This document shows positions 34,540-43,544 of a stretch of DNA of 64,000 nt, one piece after another. Location of the stretch: contig NZ_JAQIBD010000004.1 of the NCBI RefSeq assembly GCF_030347965.1, positions 105,412 to 169,411 on the forward strand. The letters are read 5' to 3'. A program made the translations under genes and the position numbers. Positions within the stretch are counted from its first letter, which is position 1. The number at the start of each line of letters is the position of its first letter. The notes below the pieces were generated by a model, which was not told the origin of the DNA, did no database searches, and worked only from the letters and a program-made list of their open reading frames with translations. This DNA is from Sulfurovum zhangzhouensis (GTDB lineage Bacteria > Campylobacterota > Campylobacteria > Campylobacterales > Sulfurovaceae).

Positions 34540-36030
34540 ATGAAAAAAATTATGATAATTCTAGGCGTAATAGTGCTGGGATGGTTAGGAACAACAGCAT
34601 ATATTTCAAACTCGTTCAAGGGTGAATTTGATCAGTATATACAAACGGTCAACAAACTCTACGCATCACAAGGTGTTTACTATAAAGCAGATGTCAATAG
34701 CAGTTTTTTTACCTCTGATGTGAAACTTGAAATTCATTTTGACGAGAAGCGTTTAGGCAAAGCTATAACAGATGTGTATGCAAATTTCATAGAGCTGCCT
34801 GTCAAGGTTGAGTATAAAGTAGAACATGGTCCGATCTTCTATCGCGACGGATTTGGTATCGGATTTGCAAAATTCAATGCCGAGATGAAAGCAAGTGAGA
34901 TGCTTGCCGGGAAATTTAAAGAGAACCTTGTAGAGGCAATACCTGAAGATATCACACTCTATCTTACAGAGGTTCTCTGCTTTGATAAGAAGCTAAAAAT
35001 GAAGATGCACTCCAATGCTATAACTTTGACAGAAAATGGAGAAAAAGTTGAGATTGAGCCGCTTGTAGGAAGCGGGTTGATTGATACAAAGACATTGCTT
35101 GGTTCATTTGATATTACATTTCCAAAGATGTCAGTTGAAGGGAATGGAATCACTGCCGGGATAACCGGTACTACATTACATGTAGAGATGAAAGATATTT
35201 TGGGCGGAAAATACCTGTTAGGTGAAGGGCAATTTAAAATAGCAAAAGTAACCATGGAACAAGATGGTCTGTCAAAACCGGTAGAGATGGACTTTACAAT
35301 GAATTTTAATACCGGTCGTGAAGAGGGTGATTATCTAATGATAGCCTTTGATATGCAATTTAACCAAGAGGGACTTGACCAACTGGATCCAACCGTAAAT
35401 GAGATCGCTAAACAGGCGAATTTCGCAATGAAACTTCATGGACTTAGTCCGGAAGCACTTAAAAAACTTGAAGAGGTAAATCAAAAACAGGTAGAGATGA
35501 CAGATACTCTTTATGCAATGATGATGGAGACAGATCCGAGTAAGGCTGAAGCTGCGCAAAAACGTGCAGAAGTTGCACAAGAGACTTATATGAACACTCT
35601 AACAGAGGCATTTAGAGCAATGTTGGTAAAAGATAGAACTAAAATGAGTGCAAGTCTGGACTTTACGACTAAAGATGATGCCAAATCAAGTATGAGTTTC
35701 TCTATAGGATATGTGGGAGAAGCATTAACCGGAAGTTTGGAAGAGATGACTGCTTATCTTCAAACAAAACCATTGGAGTATCTTGCTTTAGATGCGGATC
35801 TGAATTTCAATGAAAAACATTTTGCTCTCAATCCATCACCGCAGGAACAGCAACAGGCTAAAATGGGATTGGACATGGCCGTGATGCAAGGCTTTATGAG
35901 TCTTGAAAACGGTATCTACTCAACGAAACTTGAGTACAAGCCTAAAGTACTTAAGATCAATGGACAAGATAAAACCCAGGAGATACTTCCTATGCTTGAG
36001 ATGTCAATGGCACAAGGAACGATGAATTAA
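34540..36030 (+). CDS. DUF945 (YdgA-like) envelope protein
   Basis: 496 residues with an N-terminal signal anchor (~1-22) followed by a long soluble, beta-rich region outside the cytoplasm, ending in a hydrophilic helical part. The layout and the start fit the DUF945/YdgA family of uncharacterised envelope proteins. The region before the ATG has a short AAAAAGGGGCTTTTT hairpin that includes the GGGG ribosome site, so initiation may be damped. Function unknown. Confidence 0.75.
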   Translation: MKKIMIILGVIVLGWLGTTAYISNSFKGEFDQYIQTVNKLYASQGVYYKADVNSSFFTSDVKLEIHFDEKRLGKAITDVYANFIELPVKVEYKVEHGPIFYRDGFGIGFAKFNAEMKASEMLAGKFKENLVEAIPEDITLYLTEVLCFDKKLKMKMHSNAITLTENGEKVEIEPLVGSGLIDTKTLLGSFDITFPKMSVEGNGITAGITGTTLHVEMKDILGGKYLLGEGQFKIAKVTMEQDGLSKPVEMDFTMNFNTGREEGDYLMIAFDMQFNQEGLDQLDPTVNEIAKQANFAMKLHGLSPEALKKLEEVNQKQVEMTDTLYAMMMETDPSKAEAAQKRAEVAQETYMNTLTEAFRAMLVKDRTKMSASLDFTTKDDAKSSMSFSIGYVGEALTGSLEEMTAYLQTKPLEYLALDADLNFNEKHFALNPSPQEQQQAKMGLDMAVMQGFMSLENGIYSTKLEYKPKVLKINGQDKTQEILPMLEMSMAQGTMN

Positions 36031-36038
36031 TGATCCAT

Positions 36039-36068
36039 GATAGAGATGCTTTCTAAAGTGTCTCTATC
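36039..36068. terminator. Hairpin between DUF945 gene and mutY
   Basis: GATAGAGA/TCTCTATC, a perfect 8-bp stem with a 14-nt loop, overlapping the mutY 3' end. Confidence 0.55.
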
Positions 36069-37006
36069 GTTTTCTCCAAAAGTTTAAGTATCTTTTCATC
36101 CACTTTAGAGATCGCCAGTTCTCTAATCTCATCCAAATTAAAATAGTGTATCTGTTCAGGACTGCTCTCATAGTAAAGATAGACTTTGCAGTTAAGTTTG
36201 AAGTGTGTATATGCATGGGATACTTCACCCAGATACTCAGCAGCACACGGTGGTACTTCCATACTCTCAAACCCCCAAAGTCCATGTAAAAACTTTCCGC
36301 TTCTCTGGGAAAGTGAAAGACGGTCATTATAGCTATGGATCACGATGTGCTCTTCCCGTGTGGGAACAAGACGTTTTTTCTTCATTGGGTATAGCCCGGG
36401 ATCAACTTTGCCTTGACAGATACTCTCCAACGGACAGAGATTACACTGTGCATTCTTAGGTAGACAGATCGTTGCACCGATATCCATCATCGCTTGATTG
36501 TAGTCAAAAGGGTTGTCTCTGTCTACAAGTCTATAGGCATATTCCCAAAGTTCTTTCTCCGTAGGGGTTTTAAGTTTATATATACGGCACAAGATACGTT
36601 TTACATTGGCTTCCATGATCGGTACGGGTTGATGAAAGGCAAAAGCAGCGATAGCATGCGCAGTATTTTTCCCGATTCCGGGAAGCTTGATGAGTTCTTC
36701 GATATCGGAAGGAAGTTCATGCACAAGTGTTGCTGTTTTATGCAGGTTTTTGGCGCGGTTATAATAGCCCAGTCCTTCCCACATTTTAAGTACATCATCG
36801 AGTTTTGATTCCCCAAGCTCTTTTAGTGTAGGAAAACGTTCTATAAAAGGAAAATAGTAACGCTCATAGACTGTTTTTACCTGTGTCTGCTGCAGCATGA
36901 CTTCACTGAGGTAGATGTAGTAGGGCTCATCCGTATTTCTCCAAGGCAGAGTTTGACGGCCATGATGTTGATACCAGTTATGGATATTGCGGTGGAGTTT
37001 TTTCAT
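36053..37006 (-). CDS. mutY: A/G-specific adenine glycosylase MutY
   Basis: Removes adenine mispaired with 8-oxoguanine. LPWRNTDEPYYIYLSEVMLQQTQV contains the catalytic Glu, the helix-hairpin-helix is LPGIGKNTAHAIAAFAF, the catalytic Asp is in QAMMDIGATIC, and the [4Fe-4S] cysteines are C-x6-C-x2-C-x5-C in CLPKNAQCNLCPLESIC. A C-terminal NUDIX-like domain follows. 317 residues. ATG at 37006 was chosen; no Shine-Dalgarno sequence, and a -10 lies five bases upstream, so the mRNA may be leaderless. Confidence 0.94.
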   Translation of the reverse strand: MKKLHRNIHNWYQHHGRQTLPWRNTDEPYYIYLSEVMLQQTQVKTVYERYYFPFIERFPTLKELGESKLDDVLKMWEGLGYYNRAKNLHKTATLVHELPSDIEELIKLPGIGKNTAHAIAAFAFHQPVPIMEANVKRILCRIYKLKTPTEKELWEYAYRLVDRDNPFDYNQAMMDIGATICLPKNAQCNLCPLESICQGKVDPGLYPMKKKRLVPTREEHIVIHSYNDRLSLSQRSGKFLHGLWGFESMEVPPCAAEYLGEVSHAYTHFKLNCKVYLYYESSPEQIHYFNLDEIRELAISKVDEKILKLLEKTIETL

Positions 37007-37011
37007 GCGCA

Positions 37012-37017
37012 ATTATA
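37012..37017 (-). promoter_or_regulatory. -10 element directly before mutY
   Basis: TATAAT on the minus strand ends 5 nt before the mutY ATG, which places +1 at or next to the start codon. Confidence 0.5.
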
Positions 37018-37146
37018 GCACGGCTGATTTGTGATTATATGCCGTTAAAACGATGTTGAAAAAAGTGTTTTTGGCATGATATATTCAATTTTTATCGTTT
37101 TTTAGATAAAATCACAGAATTTTAGTATTTAGAATAAAGGAATGTA

Positions 37147-38439
37147 ATGAGCATTACAGTAAAAAAAGTTGATGATGCAAACGCAATCGTATCAGGTAAA
37201 ATTGATAACGAAGCGATTGAAAAAAATGTTGATAAGCTGGCAAAAGAGGCAGCAAAGCAGGTAAAAGTAGACGGTTTCAGACCTGGTAAAGTACCTGTAT
37301 CAGTAGTAAAGAGCCTTCATGGAGATAAACTTCAGCAAGATGCTGAGGGTGAAGCACTTAGAGAATTTATCGATGCTGGTCTTAAAGAAGCAAAGATCGC
37401 TGCAGCAGACATGATCGGTCAGCCTAGCTTTAAAAAGTATGAAAAAGGTGATAAGGAGATCGATGTTGAGATCGAAATCTCATTGAGACCTAAATTTGAA
37501 GCAGAAGGGTACAAAGAGGTTATGCCTAAATTTGAAAAACCTGAAGCTGATGAAAAAGCGATCGATGAGAAGATCGAAGAGATCCTTACTCAGCAAGCGC
37601 CATGGGTAAAGATCAAAAGAAAGAGAATGGTAAAAGAAGGCGATATGACAGTGATCGACTTTGAAGGTTTCATTGACGGTGAAGCATTCGAGGGCGGTAA
37701 AGCTGAGAAGTTCAACCTAAAAATCGGTTCAGGCCAGTTCATTCCAGGATTTGAGGATCAGATCGTTGGTATGAAGTATGAGGAAGAGAGAACAATCAAA
37801 GTAAATTTCCCTGAAAACTATCAATCAGCTGACCTTGCAGGAAAAGAAGCAGAATTCAAAGTAACACTTCATGAGATCCAAGAGCAGGTACCTGAAGATT
37901 TGACTGATGAACTAGCACAAAAAATTCTTGGCGGAGAAGAGGGTGCTACTGTTGAAACACTTAAAGAGAGAATCAAATCTCAACTTGATAGAGAAGAGAT
38001 CTCTAAGCTTTACCATACAGAACTTAAGCCAAAAATCGTTGAAGCATTGGTAGAGAAGTTCAACTTTGCATTGCCACAAAACATTGTTGAGCAAGAGATC
38101 GATGCAAAGATCAATCAAAAAGCTCAGGAAATGAGTGCAGAAGAGCTTAATGAATATAAAGAGAACCCTGAAAAAATAGAAGCACTTCGTGATGAAGTAA
38201 GAGCTGATGCTGAAGCAAGCGTAAAAGCAACATTCATCGTAGATGAGCTTGCAAAAAAAGAGGGTATTTCTGTAGCAGATCAGGAAGTATCTCAAGCACT
38301 TTACTATGAAGCGATCATGTCAGGTCAGGATCCTCAAGCGATCATCAAGTACTATGAAGAGCGTAACCTTCTTCCAGCGATCAAGATGGGAATGATCGAA
38401 GATAAACTCTTTGGTAAACTTCTTGGACTAGATGACTAA
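37147..38439 (+). CDS. tig: Trigger factor (ribosome-associated chaperone and prolyl isomerase)
   Basis: 430 residues: N-terminal ribosome-binding domain with the VDGFRPGKVPVSVV signature loop, FKBP-type PPIase domain (~155-240, GDMTVIDFEGFIDGEAFEGG), and a helical C-terminal chaperone domain. AAAGGAATGTA precedes the ATG. It heads a proteostasis group: tig, clpP, def. Confidence 0.97.
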   Translation: MSITVKKVDDANAIVSGKIDNEAIEKNVDKLAKEAAKQVKVDGFRPGKVPVSVVKSLHGDKLQQDAEGEALREFIDAGLKEAKIAAADMIGQPSFKKYEKGDKEIDVEIEISLRPKFEAEGYKEVMPKFEKPEADEKAIDEKIEEILTQQAPWVKIKRKRMVKEGDMTVIDFEGFIDGEAFEGGKAEKFNLKIGSGQFIPGFEDQIVGMKYEEERTIKVNFPENYQSADLAGKEAEFKVTLHEIQEQVPEDLTDELAQKILGGEEGATVETLKERIKSQLDREEISKLYHTELKPKIVEALVEKFNFALPQNIVEQEIDAKINQKAQEMSAEELNEYKENPEKIEALRDEVRADAEASVKATFIVDELAKKEGISVADQEVSQALYYEAIMSGQDPQAIIKYYEERNLLPAIKMGMIEDKLFGKLLGLDD

Positions 38440-38450
38440 TCCCTTCTTTT

Positions 38451-38478
38451 GATTCTCCCTCTTATAGGGGGTAGAATC
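38451..38478 (+). terminator. Terminator after tig
   Basis: GATTCTCCCTC/GGGGGTAGAATC, stem of about 11 pairs with one unpaired base, followed by a T-rich stretch at ~38485-38497. Confidence 0.65.
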
Positions 38479-38522
38479 ACATAACTCCATTATTTTTTAA
38501 ATACTATCTAATAATAATAGTG

Positions 38523-38568
38523 TATAGTTAACTAGTTTTTTAGTAATATACTTAACTATATACTTAAC
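38523..38568 (+). promoter_or_regulatory. Repeats upstream of clpP
   Basis: TATACTTAAC occurs at 38547-38556 and 38559-38568, with a variant TATAGTTAAC at 38523-38532. Spacings are 12 and 24 nt, near one and two helical turns. The last copy ends 12 nt before the clpP ATG. They may be a repressor operator or overlapping -10 elements (TATACT). Confidence 0.5.
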
Positions 38569-38580
38569 AAAGGTGACCAA

Positions 38581-39168
38581 ATGAGTTATATCCCATATGT
38601 TGTAGAGCAGACCGGTAGAGGTGAAAGATCATACGATATCTATTCACGTCTGCTTAAAGACCGTATCATTATGCTAAGTGGCGAGGTAAACGATGCTGTA
38701 GCCTCGACGATCGTTGCACAGATGCTATTTTTGGAAGCACAGGATCCTGACAAGGATATCTACTTCTATATCAACTCACCGGGTGGTGTGATCACAGCGG
38801 GAATGTCGATCTTTGATACGATGAACTACATCAAACCTGATGTTGTGACGATCTGTATGGGGCAGGCAGCCTCTATGGGTGCATTCCTACTCTCTTCAGG
38901 GACTCCGGGTAAACGTTATGCACTGCCGCATGCACGTATCATGATCCACCAACCGCTTGGTGGAGCTCAAGGACAGTCTACAGATATTCAGATCCAGGCA
39001 AAAGAGATCCAAAGGCTGAAAGACACGCTCAATGAGATCTTGGCAAAACAGACAGGAAAGACACTGAAAAAGATAGAAAAAGATACAGATAGAGATTTCT
39101 TTATGTCTTCAGAAGAAGCTGCAGAGTACGGTCTGATCGACAAAGTATTGGAAAAAAGTTTTTCGTAA
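38581..39168 (+). CDS. clpP: ATP-dependent Clp protease proteolytic subunit
   Basis: 195-residue serine protease forming the tetradecameric core used by ClpX/ClpA. Catalytic Ser in [11 protein letters not shown] (~98), His in [11 protein letters not shown] (~123), Asp in DRDFFMS (~172). AAAGGTGACC precedes the ATG. Repeats lie directly upstream. Confidence 0.98.
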   Translation: MSYIPYVVEQTGRGERSYDIYSRLLKDRIIMLSGEVNDAVASTIVAQMLFLEAQDPDKDIYFYINSPGGVITAGMSIFDTMNYIKPDVVTICMGQAASMGAFLLSSGTPGKRYALPHARIMIHQPLGGAQGQSTDIQIQAKEIQRLKDTLNEILAKQTGKTLKKIEKDTDRDFFMSSEEAAEYGLIDKVLEKSFS

Positions 39169-39181
39169 AATAGGACGCAAA

Positions 39182-39268
39182 ATGAACAAAGTCCATTATT
39201 ACTACGTTAACACTGGGTTCTCTTCAGCAGAGAGCTCACGCAACTTGTTGCATGGAGGAGAGAACTAA
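39182..39268 (+). CDS. Putative 28-residue small ORF between clpP and def
   Basis: ATG at 39182 with AGGA six bases upstream, running 28 codons to TAA, 3 nt before the def ATG. It starts MNKVHYYYVNTGF and ends LLHGGEN. It exactly fills the space between clpP and def and would allow translational coupling to def. The same DNA forms alternative hairpins (GTTCTCT with AGAGAAC at 39262-39265 region or with the nearer AGAGAG). Not a recognised family; could be a chance ORF. Confidence 0.4.
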   Translation: MNKVHYYYVNTGFSSAESSRNLLHGGEN

Positions 39269-39271
39269 GGT

Positions 39272-39784
39272 ATGGTTAGAGAGATTGTCGTATATCCGGA
39301 TAAGAGATTAAAGCTTGTCTCTAAAGAGGTAGAAACATTTAACGGTGCCTTGCATGATCTGCTGGATGACATGTACGATACAATGATTCAAAGCAATGGT
39401 GTAGGTCTTGCTGCAATCCAGGTAGGCATCGATCAGAGGATACTGATCATTAATGAACCTAATGAAAATGATGCACAGCTAAGAGAAAATACCTTAGAGA
39501 TGATCAACCCTGTGATTATAGAAAAGAGCGGTGCTACAAAGTATCAGGAGGGATGTCTCTCTGTTCCCGGATACTATGATGATGTAGAACGCTATCAATA
39601 TGTCAAAGTAGAGTACCTGGATAGAAACGGTCAATCACATACGATTGAAAATGACGGCTTTCTTGCTATTGCGATCCAACATGAGATGGATCATTTGGAT
39701 GGAAAGGTCTTTGTAGAAAAACTCTCATTTACAAAACGTAAACGTTTTGAAAAAGAGTGGAAAAAACGTCAAAAAGTCTCCTAA
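39272..39784 (+). CDS. def: Peptide deformylase
   Basis: Removes the formyl group from nascent N-termini. All three metal motifs are present: GVGLAAIQVGI, EGCLSVPG (Cys ligand) and QHEMDHLDG (His ligands). 170 residues. The start lies 3 nt after a small ORF; AAGG abuts the ATG while GGAGGAG is ~16 nt away, so initiation may depend on coupling. Confidence 0.97.
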   Translation: MVREIVVYPDKRLKLVSKEVETFNGALHDLLDDMYDTMIQSNGVGLAAIQVGIDQRILIINEPNENDAQLRENTLEMINPVIIEKSGATKYQEGCLSVPGYYDDVERYQYVKVEYLDRNGQSHTIENDGFLAIAIQHEMDHLDGKVFVEKLSFTKRKRFEKEWKKRQKVS

Positions 39785-39808
39785 CTCATAACGAAGAGAT
39801 AAAATTGT

Positions 39809-39831
39809 AAAGAGAGAACAAAGCTCTCTTT
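39809..39831. terminator. Bidirectional terminator between def and gdhA
   Basis: AAAGAGAG/CTCTCTTT, a perfect 8-bp stem with a 7-nt loop in the convergent gap. Confidence 0.7.
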
Positions 39832-39845
39832 GCACGATCCTTTTA

Positions 39846-41195
39846 TTATACCCCCTGTGCGATCAATGCATTTGCTACACGTTTAAATCCAAGGATATTA
39901 GCCCCGGAAGCCAGATCAAGACCTAATGAGTATTTATCACAGGTTTTTTTGATATCTTTATAGATCTTTGACATGATGCCCTGAAGTTTTTCGTCGACCT
40001 CTGCAGCACTCATATAGTTGAGTGAATTATTCTGGCTCATCTCTAGGACTGATACTGCTACACCACCCGCATTCGCTGCTTTTGCCGGGGCAAAGATGAT
40101 TTTGTTTTTCATGAAGAGTTCTATACCTTGCGGCGTTGTAGGCATGTTTGCACCTTCAGCAATGATCTTTATCTCATTATCAATCAGTTTTTGTGCACTC
40201 TCTTCTCCCAGTTCATTCTGTGTTGCACAAGGAAAGGCAGCAAAACATGGAATGCTCCATACATAACTTCCGCCTTCATAATCCTCTCTTTTGACATATG
40301 TGGCTGCTTTTCTCTCTTCTGCATAGTCTTCCAGAGAAGCACGATTGACCAGTTTGATCTGTTTAAGCAGGGCAAGATCGATCCCGTTAGGATCATGTAT
40401 GGTGCCTTTTGAGTCTGAACAGGTTACCGGAATGGCACCGATGTCATAAAGCTTCTCGATGGCATGGATCGCTACGTTACCGCTTCCGCTGATGGTACAG
40501 ATCTTTCCTTTGAGTGTCTCTCCCATATCCTCAAGCAGTGTTTGCGTAAAGTAGACCAGACCATAACCGGTTGCTGAGGCTCTTCCCTTACTTCCGCCAA
40601 GAGCGATAGGTTTGGATGTGATGATACTGTCATAACTGTTGGTCAGTGTTTTGTATTGACCAAAGAGATAGCCGACCTCTCGTTCACCCACACCGATATC
40701 TCCACCGAGGATATCGATATCCGCACCGATACTGTTATAGAAGGCTGTCATAAATGCCTGACAGAACTTCATGATCTCTTTATCGCTTTTGCCTTTAGGG
40801 TCAAAGTCCGCTCCCCCTTTTGCACCGCCGATATGCAACCCGGTAATAGCATTTTTGAAGATCTGCTCAAAAGCAAGGAACTTTAGAATATCAGGATTCA
40901 CTGATGGATGAAATCGTACACCTCCTTTGTACGGACCCAATGCATTGTTGAACTGTACACGGTAACCGTTGTTCACTTGAATGTTGTTTTTGTCATCCAG
41001 CCATTCGATCTTAAAACGGATCTCTCTGTTTGGATAGATGATACGTTCGATGATATTGTTCTCAAGATACTTTGGATTTTCTTTTATAACAGGTTTGATC
41101 GAGGTGAGTACCTCTTCTAATGCTTGAAAAAATGTAATGTCGGACTGACAGTTAGTCAATTTAGCCCGGTTCATGGCCTCTGTAATGTAATTCAA
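39846..41195 (-). CDS. gdhA: Glutamate dehydrogenase
   Basis: Reductive amination of 2-oxoglutarate. 449 residues, the hexameric small-subunit class. GPYKGGVRFHPSVN and GGAKGGADFDPKGKSD hold the substrate lysines, and GSGNVAIHAIEKL is the NAD(P) loop. TTG start with AAAGGA 7 nt upstream. NADP preference is likely for this class but not proven here. Confidence 0.96.
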   Translation of the reverse strand: MNYITEAMNRAKLTNCQSDITFFQALEEVLTSIKPVIKENPKYLENNIIERIIYPNREIRFKIEWLDDKNNIQVNNGYRVQFNNALGPYKGGVRFHPSVNPDILKFLAFEQIFKNAITGLHIGGAKGGADFDPKGKSDKEIMKFCQAFMTAFYNSIGADIDILGGDIGVGEREVGYLFGQYKTLTNSYDSIITSKPIALGGSKGRASATGYGLVYFTQTLLEDMGETLKGKICTISGSGNVAIHAIEKLYDIGAIPVTCSDSKGTIHDPNGIDLALLKQIKLVNRASLEDYAEERKAATYVKREDYEGGSYVWSIPCFAAFPCATQNELGEESAQKLIDNEIKIIAEGANMPTTPQGIELFMKNKIIFAPAKAANAGGVAVSVLEMSQNNSLNYMSAAEVDEKLQGIMSKIYKDIKKTCDKYSLGLDLASGANILGFKRVANALIAQGV

Positions 41196-41231
41196 GTTTC
41201 ATCCTTTATCTTAAAAGTCTATATTGTTGAT

Positions 41232-41237
41232 ATTATA
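41232..41237 (-). promoter_or_regulatory. -10 element for gdhA
   Basis: TATAAT on the minus strand, 36 nt before the gdhA start. Confidence 0.55.
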
Positions 41238-41388
41238 GTCAAAGTTCACAACGGAAGTTTAATCTCTTCATGCTTTTTTGAAAAATATGACAATATGACA
41301 TCCTTTTAAATCTCCATTATGTTAGATTGTTTAACGAAGGTGTATTGATGGATAAAGCGATTAGGGGGAGTTATAAATTTATTAGGGG

Positions 41389-41410
41389 ATTCCCGACTAA
41401 TGTCGGGAAT
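41389..41410 (-). terminator. Terminator of yeiH-like gene
   Basis: ATTCCCGAC/GTCGGGAAT, a perfect 9-bp stem with a 4-nt loop, 5 nt after the stop on the minus strand. Confidence 0.7.
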
Positions 41411-41414
41411 GTTA

Positions 41415-42479
41415 TTAGAATACTGAACAAATCGCTTTAGTAACGATGAATCCACCGATCACCAGCCATGCGAACATTGCTGATGCTGTATAGATCGGTG
41501 CGAGTCCCAGTCCTTTGAACTTCGCAAAACGTGTTCCCATACCAAGAGCAGTCATCGCCATCGTAAGTAGGAACGTATCGATCTCGTTGATCACGCTTAC
41601 GATATCTGTAGGTACAAGGTGTAGTGAGTTGAAACCTGCAACACCGATGAAGTAAACTGCGAACCAAGGGATCACAAGTTTTACTTTTTCACCTGCACCA
41701 CCCTCTTTTCTAGCAGTGTAGCTTAAGTAGATACCAAGGATGATCAGCATCGGAGCGATCATGATCACTCTTGTCATCTTAACGATCACGGCTGCATCTG
41801 CCATCTCTTTAGGTGCATTTGGGATAGAAGCAGGAACAGCAACAACTTGAGCAACCTCGTGGATCGTACCACCCACATAGATACCGAACTCTCTAGCAGT
41901 CATATGCAAGAATCCAACTGCCGGTTCAATGATCGCACTATAGAGTACCGGGTAGAGGAACATAGAGATCGTACCGAAAAGTACCACCATAGATACAGCG
42001 ATCGCTGCTTTATACTCTTCAGACTTCAGTACAGGCTCTGTCGCAAGTACCGCAGCTGCACCACACACTGATGCTCCAGAGGCAGTCAACATAGAAGTAT
42101 CTTTTTCCATACCAAAGATCTTATGACCCAACCATGTACCCAGGATAAACGTAGAAGCCAGCATGATAAGAGAAACAAGGAATCCTGCCATACCTACATC
42201 AATGATCTCTTGGAAAGTCAGTCTGAAACCGTAGAAGACGATTGCAAAACGGAGGATCTTTTTCGCCGAGAAAGTGATCCCTCCCTGCCATGCTTCAGGC
42301 GTCTTGTTATGTAGAGTGTTGGCATAGAAGATACCGATCACGATACCGATGACAAGTGGAGAGATACCCATTGCCTGTACAGCAGGGAATTGGGAGATAA
42401 ATGTCGCTGCAGCCGCAAAGATCGCTACAAACAAGATACCGCTGATCGTATCTTTTCTTTTTTCTGGAGAAAAAGGCAT
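41415..42479 (-). CDS. YeiH/UPF0324-family inner-membrane protein (putative sulfate exporter)
   Basis: 354 residues with about ten hydrophobic segments. Conserved blocks: FYGFRLTFQEI, TASGASVCGAAAVLATEPV and GGTIHEVAQVVA. The family is annotated as putative sulfate exporters; transport by this protein is not demonstrated. Divergent from a LysR-type regulator, as yeiE-yeiH are in E. coli, which supports regulation by that neighbour. Anion export would suit a sulfur oxidiser. Confidence 0.9.
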   Translation of the reverse strand: MPFSPEKRKDTISGILFVAIFAAAATFISQFPAVQAMGISPLVIGIVIGIFYANTLHNKTPEAWQGGITFSAKKILRFAIVFYGFRLTFQEIIDVGMAGFLVSLIMLASTFILGTWLGHKIFGMEKDTSMLTASGASVCGAAAVLATEPVLKSEEYKAAIAVSMVVLFGTISMFLYPVLYSAIIEPAVGFLHMTAREFGIYVGGTIHEVAQVVAVPASIPNAPKEMADAAVIVKMTRVIMIAPMLIILGIYLSYTARKEGGAGEKVKLVIPWFAVYFIGVAGFNSLHLVPTDIVSVINEIDTFLLTMAMTALGMGTRFAKFKGLGLAPIYTASAMFAWLVIGGFIVTKAICSVF

Positions 42480-42605
42480 AAGCTTCCTTCATAATTTTTT
42501 ATTATTCATGGAATTATACTGATTTTTGGGTATACTTTCAAAATCAATAAAATTGAACTAAATTTTAAATATTATCAATTATAAATATTATAAGGGAAAT
42601 TTATT

Positions 42606-43544
42606 ATGAAATTAACATTACGGCAGATGGAGATATTTATCAATGTAGTTGCATCAGGTCACTTGACCAATGTAGCAAAAGAGATGAATCTTAGTCAATC
42701 AGCAATTTCTATGTCTATCAAGGAACTTGAAAATATTTTGGGAAGACCGGTTTTTGACCGTATCAATAAAAAGTTGGTGCTCAATGAAGTGGGAAGAGCT
42801 TTCTATAAAGAGATAGAGCCTATATATAGAAAGCTTTCTGATATAGAATTTGAATTCAAGAACTCTGAAAATAAAGGAGTGATCCGTGTAGGGGCCAGTA
42901 CAACGATCGTGGATTACTTGATGCCTTCAATTATCTGTAGCTATATGAGCGCTTATCCTGAGGTGAAGATCGTACTTAAAGAAGGTAACACAAAAGAGAT
43001 CGCGCAGATGATCGAGGAAGGATCGATCGATATCGGATTTGTAGAAGGTTTTGTATCGGGATCGGATATCGTAAAAGAGAAGATCGGGATCGATGACCTG
43101 ATCGTAGTCACTGCAGATAAGGAAATTGCTAAAAAAGAAGTGTTTATCGATGAGATCGCTAATAACCGTTGGGTACTGAGAGAAGAAGGTTCAGGGACCA
43201 GAGAAGTATTCCTTGACTACATCAAAGAGAAAGTAGACAGTCTTAATATCTTTTTGGAGCTTGGACATACCGAGTCGATCAAGAGTATCCTCAACAACCG
43301 TTCGTGCCTAACCTGTATCTCTAAGATCGCTGTGGAAGATGAGCTCAAAAGCGGTAAGCTTTTCCATGTACCTGTGAAAAACTTTGACTGTAAAAGAGAT
43401 TTTTTGATGATCCACCACAAAGACAAATACCACAGTTCACTGTTTGAAAAATTCGTTTTCTTCTCACGTAAACTTATGGTGCAGATGATCGAAGAACAAA
43501 AATGTTCACTTGATGTGGTAAAAGATCTAGAGAAGTCTTCGTAA
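42606..43544 (+). CDS. LysR-type transcriptional regulator
   Basis: 312 residues. N-terminal winged helix with LTNVAKEMNLSQSAISMSIKELENIL (~19-44), then a periplasmic-binding-like effector domain starting IRVGASTTIVDYLMPSII. YeiE/CysB-like in context. The AT-rich gap to yeiH (42480-42605) carries two AAATATTAT direct repeats (42567, 42583) that could be its binding site. The 3' end overlaps the convergent mobA by 18 nt. Confidence 0.93.
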   Translation: MKLTLRQMEIFINVVASGHLTNVAKEMNLSQSAISMSIKELENILGRPVFDRINKKLVLNEVGRAFYKEIEPIYRKLSDIEFEFKNSENKGVIRVGASTTIVDYLMPSIICSYMSAYPEVKIVLKEGNTKEIAQMIEEGSIDIGFVEGFVSGSDIVKEKIGIDDLIVVTADKEIAKKEVFIDEIANNRWVLREEGSGTREVFLDYIKEKVDSLNIFLELGHTESIKSILNNRSCLTCISKIAVEDELKSGKLFHVPVKNFDCKRDFLMIHHKDKYHSSLFEKFVFFSRKLMVQMIEEQKCSLDVVKDLEKSS

